Source of the DNA: CAUJIW01 sp963205175
GTDB taxonomy: Bacteria > Pseudomonadota > Alphaproteobacteria > Sphingomonadales > Sphingomonadaceae
Assembly: GCA_041060555.1 (NCBI GenBank)
Contig: JBEUDS010000001.1
Direction: 5' to 3' (one strand)
DNA: 64,000 nt
Made by a program: the position numbers and the translations under genes. Within the stretch, counting starts at the first letter, position 1, and every line of letters begins with the position of its first letter. The notes under the pieces were generated by a model. It saw only the letters and a program-made list of their open reading frames with translations, had not been told where the DNA came from and searched no databases. Of this stretch, positions 26,504-35,002 are shown in pieces.

Positions 26504-27409
26504 ATGACCGTCGCCGCGCCCGCGCCCATCGTGGAAACCGCCCGCGCCAAGCTCAATCTCATGCTGCATGTGGTGGGTCGGCGGGCCGATGGCTATCATC
26601 TGCTTGAATCGCTGTTCGCGTTCACGCGGTTCGGGGATGTCCTGACCATTGAGGCCGCCGACAGCCTGTCGCTCACCATCCAGGGGCCGTTCGCGCCAAC
26701 ACTGGCGACGTCGGCTGACGATAACCTTGTCGTGCGGGCGGCGCGTCGTCTGGCGGAGGCGGCGGGACTTCCCGCGGCGGGCGCGGCGATCCGGCTGGAG
26801 AAGCGCATTCCGGTGGCGGCTGGACTGGGCGGCGGATCCGCCGACGCGGCGGCGACCCTGCGTGGATTGAACCGGCTGTGGGGGCTTGGCTGGTCGCCGG
26901 AACGCCTCGCGGCGCTGGCGGCGGCATTGGGCGCGGACGTTCCGGCATGTGTGCACAGCCGGCCGATGTGGGGCACGGGCGTCGGTGACATCCTGCGTCC
27001 GGCACGGCTGGCCTGGTCATCACTGCCGGTGCTGCTGGCCAATCCGCGATGGCCGCTGGCCACGCCCAGCGTCTTCAAGGCCTTCCGGGAGGCGGCGCTG
27101 CCCTTCTCCGCGCCATTGGCCGGGGCGGAGGCGGCGGTGACCGTCGCGGCGCTGGCCGGGTGGCGTAATGATCTGGAAGCGGCGGCGAGCCTGTGCGCGC
27201 CGGAGGTGATGGCGCTGGGCCGCGCGCTGGCGCACCAGCCGGGCGTCAGGCTGGCACGGATGGCGGGTTCCGGCCCCAGCTGGTTCGCCGTGTTTGAGAG
27301 CGGCGATGACATGGCGCGGGCATGCGATGCCCTGGGTGCCACCCACCCCGGGTGGTGGTTGCAGCCCAGCGAGATCAAGGGTTGTGCCTCGACCGGCGTC
27401 GAGGAATGA
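26504..27409 (+). CDS. ispE: 4-diphosphocytidyl-2-C-methyl-D-erythritol kinase
   Basis: IspE phosphorylates CDP-methylerythritol with ATP in the MEP pathway of isoprenoid synthesis. The product feeds undecaprenyl phosphate, the carrier used by the polysaccharide genes that follow. The 301-residue GHMP kinase shows ETARAKLNLMLHVVGRRADGYH at its start (with the conserved Lys), the glycine-rich phosphate loop IPVAAGLGGGSADAAATL (about residues 102-119), and the C-terminal MAGSGPSWFAVF. Length and motifs are standard. Confidence 0.95.
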   Translation: MTVAAPAPIVETARAKLNLMLHVVGRRADGYHLLESLFAFTRFGDVLTIEAADSLSLTIQGPFAPTLATSADDNLVVRAARRLAEAAGLPAAGAAIRLEKRIPVAAGLGGGSADAAATLRGLNRLWGLGWSPERLAALAAALGADVPACVHSRPMWGTGVGDILRPARLAWSSLPVLLANPRWPLATPSVFKAFREAALPFSAPLAGAEAAVTVAALAGWRNDLEAAASLCAPEVMALGRALAHQPGVRLARMAGSGPSWFAVFESGDDMARACDALGATHPGWWLQPSEIKGCASTGVEE

Positions 27410-27431
27410 GCGCTGGCGGCGCCGGGCTCGC

Positions 27432-27460
27432 TTGACGCTGATTTTTCCGCTCTCTATCAG
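27432..27460 (+). promoter_or_regulatory. sigma-70 promoter of the SLBB export gene
   Basis: TTGACG, a 17-base spacer and TATCAG end three bases before an ATG at 27463. Transcription from it would begin near 27467, inside that possible start, which argues for translation from the later GTG at 27496. Confidence 0.5.
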
Positions 27461-27495
27461 CCATGGTCGGCAGTAGCATCGCAGGGGGACACCAG

Positions 27496-30297
27496 GTGGC
27501 CGTCGGGAAGTACAGTCAGCGTGGGTCGCTGGTGAAGGCTGGCGTGGTTGTTCTCCGGCATATGCGGGAGTACCTTGGCGCCATGGCGCTGGCGACGATC
27601 GCGTTGGCGACGCCCGCAGGTGCACAGCAGATCGACCCGGCGGTTCTGCAGCGGTTGCAGGGGCAGCTGGGTGCCAGCACGCAGCCGCTGCAACCCCAGA
27701 TGTCACCCCTCGATCAGGCCCGGCAGCGGGACGTGGGCGCCAATACCACGGCGGTCCTCGCCGATGATGGCGGCCCGACCCCGGCCGAGCGCACGCTGCG
27801 GGACATGGAAGCGCAGAAGAAGATCGTCGAGGCCTACGAGCCCTCGGCGGTGGAGAAATATTTTCAGTCCCGTGCCGCCGAAGTGAGCCTGCGTCAGTTC
27901 GGCTATGATCTGTTTTCGACGGTGACAGCCACGGATGGCGCGTTGGTGGGGCGGGTCGGTGACGACTATGTGGTCGGCGTCGGTGACGAGCTGGTAGTGA
28001 GTTTCCAGGGCAGCACGTCGCGCAGTCTGACCGTACGCGTTGATCGTGAAGGACGCCTGATCGTCGATCAGTTGCCGCCAATCCCTGCCGCCGGCCGGCG
28101 TCTGGGCGAGGTCCGTCGCAGCCTTGAGGACGCGACCCGGCGGACCCTGCTTGGCACCGACGTCTATCTGTCGGTTGGCTCCGTGCGGGCGATCTCCGTG
28201 GTGGTCGGCGGGGAGGTGGAAAAGCCGGGTCAGTACACCCTGACGTCGCTGGCGGATGTGATGACGGCGCTGGGGCGCGCGGGAGGGGTGAAGCCCAGCG
28301 GGTCGCTGCGGCAGGTGAGGGTCAGCCGCGGCGGCGCCATGCTGACCGTCGATCTCTACGGGTTGCTGGGCATTGGCGGCGTGCCGACCGTTCGCTTGCA
28401 GGACGGTGACCGGATCATCGTGCCTGCGGTCGGGCGTACCATGGCGATTGTGGGCGCCGTCGCGCGGCCGGCAATCTTCGAGTTGCCCGCGGGCAGCGCG
28501 GCGCCAACCCTTGCCCAGGCGCTGGCGATGGCAGGCGGCACGCTGCGCCCCAGCGGCAATGATTTTACCGTGCAGCGGATCGATGGTGACGGCCGGGAAC
28601 ACGCCCTGCAGCTGAAGGGCATGTCCAGCGCGCTGCAGGCCGGCGACATCCTGATCGTGGCTCCCCGCGAACGCGGTGTGAGCGGCCGGATGTTCCTTGA
28701 CGGGTTCGTCGACAGCCCCGGGCCGCGAGCATTGGCGGCGGCGCCTTCGGTCAAGGTTCTGCTGGGGTCGCCGCAGAACATGAAGTTCGGCAGCTATCTG
28801 CCGATGGCGGTGTTGATCCGTCGCGACGAGGTGACAAACGCGCAGGTTTACACCGGCCTCAACCTGTTCGACATTTTTCACAATGACCAGGATGTGCCAT
28901 TGCGCAGCGAGGACCGGCTGATCGTTCTGGGCGCGCCGCATATCGCCTTCCTGCAAAGCGTGGATGTACGCAAGATCGTCCTCGGCCAGCCTAACCCCAA
29001 ACCTCAGTGCCGGTCGCTGCTGGCGCTGGAGGCGTTGGTGCAGGACAGTCAGTCCGACCGTTTCAGCGCGGCGGTGCGCGGTTCCTTCCTCATGGACAGT
29101 GGCGATTCAGTGCAGGTGAGCGGCGCCGCCGTCACTCAGCGCGGGCAGGCGATCATTGGTGCGGACCCGAACCAGATGGCCGCCAGGAGCGGCACCATCG
29201 AGGGCGTTGCAGCGACGATCGCGACGCCGCTGGATGTCGAGGACGTGTGCCCCGAGCTGTTCGAGAAGGAAACCGGTGTCCTGCCTTTCCTGCTGGAAAA
29301 TCTGGTGGTGGCCGGCGGCAACGTGCGGCGCCCGGGTGTCTATCCCCTGTGGGGGGTGATCCCGGCGGCGACGTTGGCGCGGGTGGCCGAAGGTCTGACC
29401 GGGCGTGCCGACCGGATCTCGATCGATCTCACCAATGCCGACCCCTATGGTCGCTCGACGCGCCAGACATCGATCGAGGGGACGCTCGACACCCTCATGG
29501 CGGTCCAGGTGGCATCCGGCGACGATGTGCGCTTCAACAGCGTGCAGCCGCAGTTCGAGGCCGGTGCGGTGCTGCTCTCGGGTGAGTTCGCCCGGCCGGG
29601 GCTCTATACCATCCGCAAGGGCGAGAAGCTGTCGGAACTGATGGCTCGGGCCGGTGGCCTGAGCGAACATGCCTATCCCTACGGGGCGGTTTTCACCCGG
29701 CGAAGTGTCAAGCTGGCCCAGCAGGAGGGCTTCCGGCGCACGGCCCGTGAACTTAACGCGGCGCTGCTGTCGATGTCGGCGCGCAAGAACGTGACGGGCG
29801 ATTCGCTGGCCGCGGCCACGCAACTGGCGCAAAGCTTCGCCTCGGTGGACGCACCGGGCCGGATGGTGGTGGAAGCCGACCCCAGGGTGCTGGCGTTGAA
29901 GCCCGACGTCGATACCGTGCTGGATGCCGGCGATGCCATCTTCATGCCCAAGCGGCCGAACTTCGTGCTGTCGCTGGGCGATGTCCTCAATCCCGGTGCG
30001 CTGCAGTTCGAGGCGGGCAAGGGGGTCGACGACTATCTGCGCGAGGCCGGCGGTATCCAGCGTACGGCTGACGAAGACCGGGTATTTCTTGTCTATCCCA
30101 ACGGCGTGGCCAAGCCGATCAAGGTCTCGGGCTGGTTGCGGCGTGGCAATATCGTGGTGCCCCCGGGCAGCACCATTGTCGTGCCGAAGGACGTCGATCC
30201 GCTCTACACCCTTGATGTCGTTAAGGATGTAGCGACAATTGTGGGGCAATTTGCCACCTCGATCGCGGCGATTGCTGTCATTGCCAGCAACAATTGA
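27496..30297 (+). CDS. outer-membrane polysaccharide export protein with multiple SLBB domains
   Basis: The protein belongs to the OPX/Wza group, which forms the channel carrying capsule or exopolysaccharide through the outer membrane. At 933 residues it is more than twice the usual Wza length of about 380. A hydrophobic signal region ends near LATPAGAQQ. The polysaccharide-export domain follows (YVVGVGDELVVSFQGS and VDREGRLIVDQLPPI), then a row of SLBB-type units (GEVEKPGQYTLTSL, GAVARPAIFELPAG, GNVRRPGVYPLWGV, GEFARPGLYTIRKG and GDVLNPGALQFEAG). It ends with a hydrophobic segment (VGQFATSIAAIAVIA). There is no lipobox. The GTG at 27496 has an AGGGGG ribosome site and lies downstream of the predicted transcription start; an ATG at 27463 is the alternative. 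Confidence 0.85.
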   Translation: MAVGKYSQRGSLVKAGVVVLRHMREYLGAMALATIALATPAGAQQIDPAVLQRLQGQLGASTQPLQPQMSPLDQARQRDVGANTTAVLADDGGPTPAERTLRDMEAQKKIVEAYEPSAVEKYFQSRAAEVSLRQFGYDLFSTVTATDGALVGRVGDDYVVGVGDELVVSFQGSTSRSLTVRVDREGRLIVDQLPPIPAAGRRLGEVRRSLEDATRRTLLGTDVYLSVGSVRAISVVVGGEVEKPGQYTLTSLADVMTALGRAGGVKPSGSLRQVRVSRGGAMLTVDLYGLLGIGGVPTVRLQDGDRIIVPAVGRTMAIVGAVARPAIFELPAGSAAPTLAQALAMAGGTLRPSGNDFTVQRIDGDGREHALQLKGMSSALQAGDILIVAPRERGVSGRMFLDGFVDSPGPRALAAAPSVKVLLGSPQNMKFGSYLPMAVLIRRDEVTNAQVYTGLNLFDIFHNDQDVPLRSEDRLIVLGAPHIAFLQSVDVRKIVLGQPNPKPQCRSLLALEALVQDSQSDRFSAAVRGSFLMDSGDSVQVSGAAVTQRGQAIIGADPNQMAARSGTIEGVAATIATPLDVEDVCPELFEKETGVLPFLLENLVVAGGNVRRPGVYPLWGVIPAATLARVAEGLTGRADRISIDLTNADPYGRSTRQTSIEGTLDTLMAVQVASGDDVRFNSVQPQFEAGAVLLSGEFARPGLYTIRKGEKLSELMARAGGLSEHAYPYGAVFTRRSVKLAQQEGFRRTARELNAALLSMSARKNVTGDSLAAATQLAQSFASVDAPGRMVVEADPRVLALKPDVDTVLDAGDAIFMPKRPNFVLSLGDVLNPGALQFEAGKGVDDYLREAGGIQRTADEDRVFLVYPNGVAKPIKVSGWLRRGNIVVPPGSTIVVPKDVDPLYTLDVVKDVATIVGQFATSIAAIAVIASNN

Positions 30298-30361
30298 CGC
30301 GTAACAGGACGAGAATCGATGGCATTTCGTGTGCCGTGGTTCGGAAGAGGGGAAAGAAGTT

Positions 30362-31681
30362 ATGACCGCCCAGCTTGGCGCTAAGACGCGCGTTGCCGTC
30401 ATTGGTCTCGGATATGTCGGGCTGCCGCTGGCGGTGGCCCTGGCGCGCCACTTCGATACCATCGGCCTCGACATCAATCAGGGTCGCATCGAGGAACTGC
30501 GTCGCGGCTTCGATCGCACCGACGAGGTACCCGAAGATGTCATGAAGGCCAGCGCGCTCAAGCTGACCAGCGCCGTCGAGGACTGCCGGGGCGCCGAGTA
30601 CTTCATTGTCACCGTGCCGACGCCCGTCGACGCCGACAACATGCCTGACCTCAAGCCGGTGATTTCCGCCTGCCGCAGCGTCGGTTCGGTCCTTGAGGCC
30701 GGTAGCCGTGCTGTCGTCGTGTTCGAGAGCACGGTCTATCCGGGCGTCACCGAGGATATCTGCGGCCCCGAGCTGGAGCGGGTCTCCGGCCTCAAGCGCG
30801 GCGTGGATTTCTTCCTGGGCTACAGCCCCGAGCGGATCAATCCCGGCGACCGGGAGCACACCGTCGACCGCATCACCAAGGTCATTTCGGGCGAGAACCC
30901 CGACGTGCTGGAGCAGCTGGCCGAGCTTTATGGTCGCGTCACCACCGGCGGCGTGTTCCGGGCCAAGAACATCAAGGCGGCGGAAGCGGCCAAGGTGATC
31001 GAGAACGCCCAGCGGGATATCAACATCGCCTTCATCAACGAAGTGGCGATGATTTTCCAGCGCATGGGCCTGTCAGCCTACGACGTGCTGGAAGCCGCGG
31101 GCACCAAGTGGAACTTCCTCAAGTTCTCGCCGGGCCTGGTTGGTGGTCACTGCATCGGCGTCGATCCCTATTACCTCTCGTTCCGCGCCCAGCAGCTGGG
31201 CCATGACCCCGAGGTCATCCTGGCCGGTCGGCGCATCAATGATGGCATGGGGCGCTACGTCGCCGACAGCGTCAGCGAGGGCCTGGCGAAAGGCTCGCGC
31301 ATCCTGGTGCTGGGCCTGACCTTCAAGGAGAACGTGCCTGATCTGCGCAACTCCAAGGTGGTCGATGTGATCCGCCGGCTGGAGGAAAACGGCCATGTCG
31401 TGCGCGTGCATGACCCGCTGGCGGACCAGCACGAGGCGGAAGAGGAATACGGCCTGAACCTGCTGCGCCGCAAGGCCGATATCCGCCTGGATGATCTGGC
31501 GCGTGCAGCCGAGAAGGAGCCCTTCGACGCCGTTGTCGCCGCCGTGCCGCACAAGGTCTATGCCGACATGACCGCGAGCCAGGTGGCGGCTCTGGTACGA
31601 CCGGGTGGCCTGGTTGCCGACATCAAGGGCATGTGGCGCGATCTCGATCTGGGCGACGGCTATCGCCGCTGGCAGCTGTAG
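30362..31681 (+). CDS. nucleotide-sugar 6-dehydrogenase, TviB/WbpA-like
   Basis: Enzymes of this family oxidise the C6 hydroxyl of a UDP-sugar to the acid in two NAD-dependent steps. The 439-residue protein has the N-terminal NAD fold VAVIGLGYVGLPLAVAL, then GYSPERINPGDREH, and the catalytic cysteine in GLVGGHCIGVDPYYLS (about residue 265). The C-terminal domain contains LGLTFKENVPDLRNSKV. The overall pattern is closer to UDP-N-acetyl-hexosamine dehydrogenases (Vi-antigen TviB) than to UDP-glucose dehydrogenase, but the substrate is not certain. A GAGGGG ribosome site precedes the ATG. It follows the SLBB gene by 64 bases and probably supplies a uronic acid precursor to the same polymer. Confidence 0.88.
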   Translation: MTAQLGAKTRVAVIGLGYVGLPLAVALARHFDTIGLDINQGRIEELRRGFDRTDEVPEDVMKASALKLTSAVEDCRGAEYFIVTVPTPVDADNMPDLKPVISACRSVGSVLEAGSRAVVVFESTVYPGVTEDICGPELERVSGLKRGVDFFLGYSPERINPGDREHTVDRITKVISGENPDVLEQLAELYGRVTTGGVFRAKNIKAAEAAKVIENAQRDINIAFINEVAMIFQRMGLSAYDVLEAAGTKWNFLKFSPGLVGGHCIGVDPYYLSFRAQQLGHDPEVILAGRRINDGMGRYVADSVSEGLAKGSRILVLGLTFKENVPDLRNSKVVDVIRRLEENGHVVRVHDPLADQHEAEEEYGLNLLRRKADIRLDDLARAAEKEPFDAVVAAVPHKVYADMTASQVAALVRPGGLVADIKGMWRDLDLGDGYRRWQL

Positions 31682-31700
31682 GGGATATTGCTGTCGGTTG

Positions 31701-31722
31701 GGCCGTCAGCCGGCTGACGGCC
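31701..31722. repeat. 22-bp perfect palindrome at convergent gene ends
   Basis: GGCCGTCAGC and its complement join in an uninterrupted 22-base palindrome across the stop codon of the ydcF-like gene, 19 bases after the dehydrogenase stop. It could act as a transcription stop for both genes, but neither strand has a following T run. Confidence 0.6.
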
Positions 31723-32488
31723 ACAGGCGCAGCGTCTTGCCCGTCAGGCGGTAGACGACGAGGCCCAGCCATTCGTGCGCGGCGCTGTCGACCAGCGCCA
31801 GGTTGCGGCCGGGATTGAATGAAAGCATGCGCTTGCCGTCCGTGTCCGGTCGGGTGCGATAGTCGACGGGCAGGGGAATGACGGGCGTGCCGATCGCCTC
31901 GAAACACAGCACCGCCCGTGGCAGATGGTAAGCCGATGTCACCAGCAACGGCCGTGTCCTGCCGTCGGCACGCAGGCGACGACTGACCATCAGAGCGTTT
32001 TCAAACGTGTTCCGGCTGTCGCTGACCAGAACCAGCTGATGGTCGGGGACGCCCATGGCGAGAGCGGTGTGGCGCATGATGTCGATGTCCCGCACGCCAT
32101 CCTGGTTTTGGAGGCCGCCTACGAGATAGAGGCGCGCGCCCGGCAGTCGGCGCGCCAGTGCAATGCCGGTGAGCATGCGTTCGGCTCCATCGCGGTATTC
32201 GCCTGCCAGTCCGGCCGGCATCGCCAGTTGTTCGGCGCCTGAAAGGACGACGATTGCCGTTGCGTCCGACACATTGTCCGGTGCCGTGAAGCGTGTCTCC
32301 AGCGGCCGCATGAACCAGTCGCCGGTCGGCGCGACGGCGATTGCCAGCCAGAGCAGGGCGTCGACGAGGAGGATGCGCTTTGCCCAGCCCGCCTTGCGGG
32401 TCAGCAGCAAGGCGGTGCCAAGGAGCGCCAGCCAGATGGCGATCGCTCCCGGTGTCAGAAACGCCCACAGCAGATAGTTGAGAGTCAT
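31706..32488 (-). CDS. YdcF/ElyC-family (DUF218) membrane protein
   Basis: This 260-residue protein starts with two hydrophobic helices (residues 1-30 and 38-55) and then the DUF218 Rossmann-like domain. It shows AIVVLSGAEQ, ARLYLVGGLQNQ, VSDSRNTFENA and LLVTSAYHLPRAV in the family order. One relative, ElyC of E. coli, affects peptidoglycan and lipid-carrier metabolism; for most members the reaction is unknown. It lies 53 bases downstream of the epimerase on the same strand, so a role in the polysaccharide pathway is likely but inferred only from position. A GGGAGGG ribosome site precedes the ATG. Confidence 0.82.
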   Translation of the reverse strand: MTLNYLLWAFLTPGAIAIWLALLGTALLLTRKAGWAKRILLVDALLWLAIAVAPTGDWFMRPLETRFTAPDNVSDATAIVVLSGAEQLAMPAGLAGEYRDGAERMLTGIALARRLPGARLYLVGGLQNQDGVRDIDIMRHTALAMGVPDHQLVLVSDSRNTFENALMVSRRLRADGRTRPLLVTSAYHLPRAVLCFEAIGTPVIPLPVDYRTRPDTDGKRMLSFNPGRNLALVDSAAHEWLGLVVYRLTGKTLRLWPSAG

Positions 32489-32541
32489 GGGGAGCGCCCT
32501 CCCTCACTACGCCTGCCGATGCTCTCGCCGGAGAGCGGTCG

Positions 32542-33546
32542 TCAGCGGCTTATGCCATGATAGTCCAGGAACCAGTCGACGAACTTGGGGACGCCGACAT
32601 CGATGGGCGTGGTGGGCATGTAGCCGAGATCCCCCTGGATGGCGGAGATATCGGCGTAGGTTTCCTTCACATCGCCAGGCTGCATCGGGTGCATTTCACG
32701 AATTGCCTTGCGGCCCAGCGCGCCTTCCAGCACCTCGATCATGCGCAGCAGCGGCTCCGAACGGTGATTGCCGATGTTGTAGAGGCGGTGCGGGGTGATG
32801 GAGCCGCCAGCCTTGGGCTGGCCATCGTCGGGCGGCGGATTGTCAAGGCACGCGACGATGCCGCTGACGATGTCGTCGACAAAAGTGAAGTCGCGGAACA
32901 TGTCGCCGTGGTTGAATACCTTGATCGGCTCGCCCTTCAGGATGGCATCGGTGAACAGCCAGAGCGCCATGTCGGGCCGGCCCCACGGTCCATAGACGGT
33001 GAAAAAGCGCAGGCCGGTCTGCGGCACCCGGTACAAATGACTGTAAACCTCGCTCATTAGTTCGTCGGATTTCTTCGTTGCGGCGTACAGCGAAACCGGA
33101 TGATCGACCCGGTCCTCGACAGCGAAGGGCAGCTTGGTATTGCTGCCGTATACCGATGAGGAAGATGCGTAGACGAGATGCTTGAGCTTGTCGTTGTGCC
33201 GGCAGAATTCGAGAATGTTCAGATGGCCGATCAGATTGGATGAAACATACGCATGCGGGTTGGTCAGCGAATAACGCACACCGGCCTGAGCACCGAGGTG
33301 GATGACACGGTCAATATTGTGATGCTGCAGGGCGTTTGAAAGAGCGGCGGTGTCAGCGAAGTCAACCTTGCAGAACTGGAACCCGTTGTGGCGCGATAGC
33401 AGCTGATCAAGCCGAGATTTCTTCAGTTCGACACTGTAATAATCGTTGAGATTATCGATGCCCAGTACTTGCTCACCACGGGCAAGAAGCCGAAGCGACA
33501 CATGGTAGCCGATAAATCCTGCCGCACCCGTAACGAGGATCGTCAT
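32542..33546 (-). CDS. NAD-dependent epimerase, UDP-glucuronate 4-epimerase type
   Basis: This extended short-chain dehydrogenase most likely converts UDP-glucuronate to UDP-galacturonate or acts on a related UDP-sugar acid. The 334-residue protein has the NAD motif TGAAGFIGYHV (about residues 6-16), IDNLNDYYSVELK after the first strand, and the catalytic YxxxK as YAATKKSDELM. The phrase VYGPWGRPDMALWLFT is characteristic of UDP-glucuronate epimerases (LpsL/CapI). The ATG at 33546 is preferred because it is immediately before the conserved strand and follows an AGG; an ATG five codons earlier is possible. It is divergent from the WecA-type gene and supplies the same polymer. Confidence 0.88.
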   Translation of the reverse strand: MTILVTGAAGFIGYHVSLRLLARGEQVLGIDNLNDYYSVELKKSRLDQLLSRHNGFQFCKVDFADTAALSNALQHHNIDRVIHLGAQAGVRYSLTNPHAYVSSNLIGHLNILEFCRHNDKLKHLVYASSSSVYGSNTKLPFAVEDRVDHPVSLYAATKKSDELMSEVYSHLYRVPQTGLRFFTVYGPWGRPDMALWLFTDAILKGEPIKVFNHGDMFRDFTFVDDIVSGIVACLDNPPPDDGQPKAGGSITPHRLYNIGNHRSEPLLRMIEVLEGALGRKAIREMHPMQPGDVKETYADISAIQGDLGYMPTTPIDVGVPKFVDWFLDYHGISR

Positions 33547-33716
33547 ATTCTTGCCTGACATCTGAGAGAGGGTTAGTGGAGTGGTCGGTATTGGTTTGAG
33601 CACATTGTACGTGCCGATCTGTTAATCGAGCGTGACGCCGGACGCAACGACGGCATGCTGGCGATCCGCCGGACGGGCGGCCATCGCCAGGGATGGCGCG
33701 GGAGAGCGCGGGAGGG

Positions 33717-34751
33717 ATGCAAGTGCAGCTGCTGATAATCGTGGCTGGCGCCGTCTTGTTTTCGCTGCTGGTTGGAGTCCTTGCCCAGCCGATCGGCAGG
33801 CTGCTGGGTCTGCTGGACTATCCGGACCCCCATGGCGGGCGCAAACGTCATGACAGGATCACGCCGCTGGTTGGCGGCTCGGCGGTGATGGTTCCCGCCC
33901 TGGTGACCATCGCCTGGCTGGCCTGGTCGATGGCCGGGGTGCCGGGCGGCGCCGCAACCGATATCGGTTGGCTGGGCCTGGCGGCCGGGAGTGTCTACCT
34001 GCTGGGCGTCACCGATGATCGTTTTAATCTGTCCGCGATGCCGCGCCTGCTGGTGACCGTCAGCGTCTTTGCGCTCATCATGATGGTGCGGTCGGAATTC
34101 GCGATCGGCCATCTGCGCTTCAGCGCATTCCCGTTTCCTGTCGCGCTGGGCGACTTCGGTCCCCTGTTCACGCTGCTGTGCCTGGTCGGGCTGCTCAACG
34201 CCGTCAACATGGCCGATGGCAAGAATGGCCTGGTGATCGGCCTCGCGCTGATCTGGACGGCATGCATCGGCGCCTATGCCGGGCCCGATGTCCAGTATGT
34301 GCTGGCGGCTCTGGGTGCCGCGCTTGCAGTGGCCCTGGTCTTCAACATGTATGGTCGCTTTTTCCTGGGAGATGGTGGCAGCTATGGCTTGTCGGCGTTG
34401 CTGGGCTTGCTGGCGATCTACGTCTACAACGACCCGACCGCGGGCCTGTCCGCGGGCCGCATCGCCGTCTGGTTTGCCATACCGGTGCTGGATTGCGTGC
34501 GGTTGATGCTGATGCGCGCCAGCAAGGGGCGCTCGCCCTTCAGTGGTGACCGGGAGCATTTGCATCATCTGCTTGGCAAGCTGCTGGGCTGGCCACGCGG
34601 TTTGCTGGCATACTGGCTGATGGTGGGGCTGCCCTGCCTGGCGACGTTCCTGTTTCCCGGCAACAGCCTGGGCATTCTGCTCATCGAGGTGCTGGGCTAT
34701 GCCACGTTCATCGCCGTGGTGTATCGCCGACAGGTGACGGCCCGGGCCTAG
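33717..34751 (+). CDS. polyprenyl-phosphate sugar-1-phosphate transferase, WecA/TagO-like
   Basis: This integral membrane enzyme starts a polysaccharide by transferring a sugar-1-phosphate from UDP-sugar to undecaprenyl phosphate. The 344-residue protein is almost entirely membrane helices and has the family landmarks: RKRHDRITPLVGGSAV, the acidic pair in LGVTDDRFNLS, NAVNMADGKNGLVIG, FLGDGGSYGLSALLG, and the cytoplasmic His loop DREHLHHLLGKL. The second aspartate of the usual DGxDG is Asn here. Start choice is uncertain: ATG 33717 abuts a GGGAGGG sequence, GTG 33723 would give that sequence better spacing, and ATG 33693 is also in frame. It is the likely initiating enzyme of the EPS locus. 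Confidence 0.88.
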   Translation: MQVQLLIIVAGAVLFSLLVGVLAQPIGRLLGLLDYPDPHGGRKRHDRITPLVGGSAVMVPALVTIAWLAWSMAGVPGGAATDIGWLGLAAGSVYLLGVTDDRFNLSAMPRLLVTVSVFALIMMVRSEFAIGHLRFSAFPFPVALGDFGPLFTLLCLVGLLNAVNMADGKNGLVIGLALIWTACIGAYAGPDVQYVLAALGAALAVALVFNMYGRFFLGDGGSYGLSALLGLLAIYVYNDPTAGLSAGRIAVWFAIPVLDCVRLMLMRASKGRSPFSGDREHLHHLLGKLLGWPRGLLAYWLMVGLPCLATFLFPGNSLGILLIEVLGYATFIAVVYRRQVTARA

Positions 34752-34927
34752 GTGTTTGCCAGCCGTTGGCAGGCAGGCCATTGGCGGGCGGGCCTGGAAT
34801 CCGGGCCGGTGGGTTGGGCAGGGGGGCTGGCGGCGTCTGCGTGACACGTTTGCCGCACTGTTTTTGAGGAGCGCGGGAAAGGACTTTTCTCGACGAAACT
34901 TGCCGCTATAGTGCGCGCCCATCCTGC

Positions 34928-35002
34928 TGGGGCGTAGCCAAGCGGTAAGGCAGCGGTTTTTGGTACCGCCATTCCCAGGTTCGAATCCTGGCGCCCCAGC
35001 CA
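34928..35002 (+). tRNA. tRNA-Gln (anticodon TTG)
   Basis: The 75-base gene includes the encoded CCA. The acceptor stem TGGGGCG pairs with CGCCCCA, the anticodon stem GCGGT pairs with ACCGC around the loop TTTTGGT, and the T arm contains GGTTCGAATCC. The anticodon TTG is at 34960-34962. A TATAGT -10 hexamer lies 16 bases upstream, with no good -35. Confidence 0.97.
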
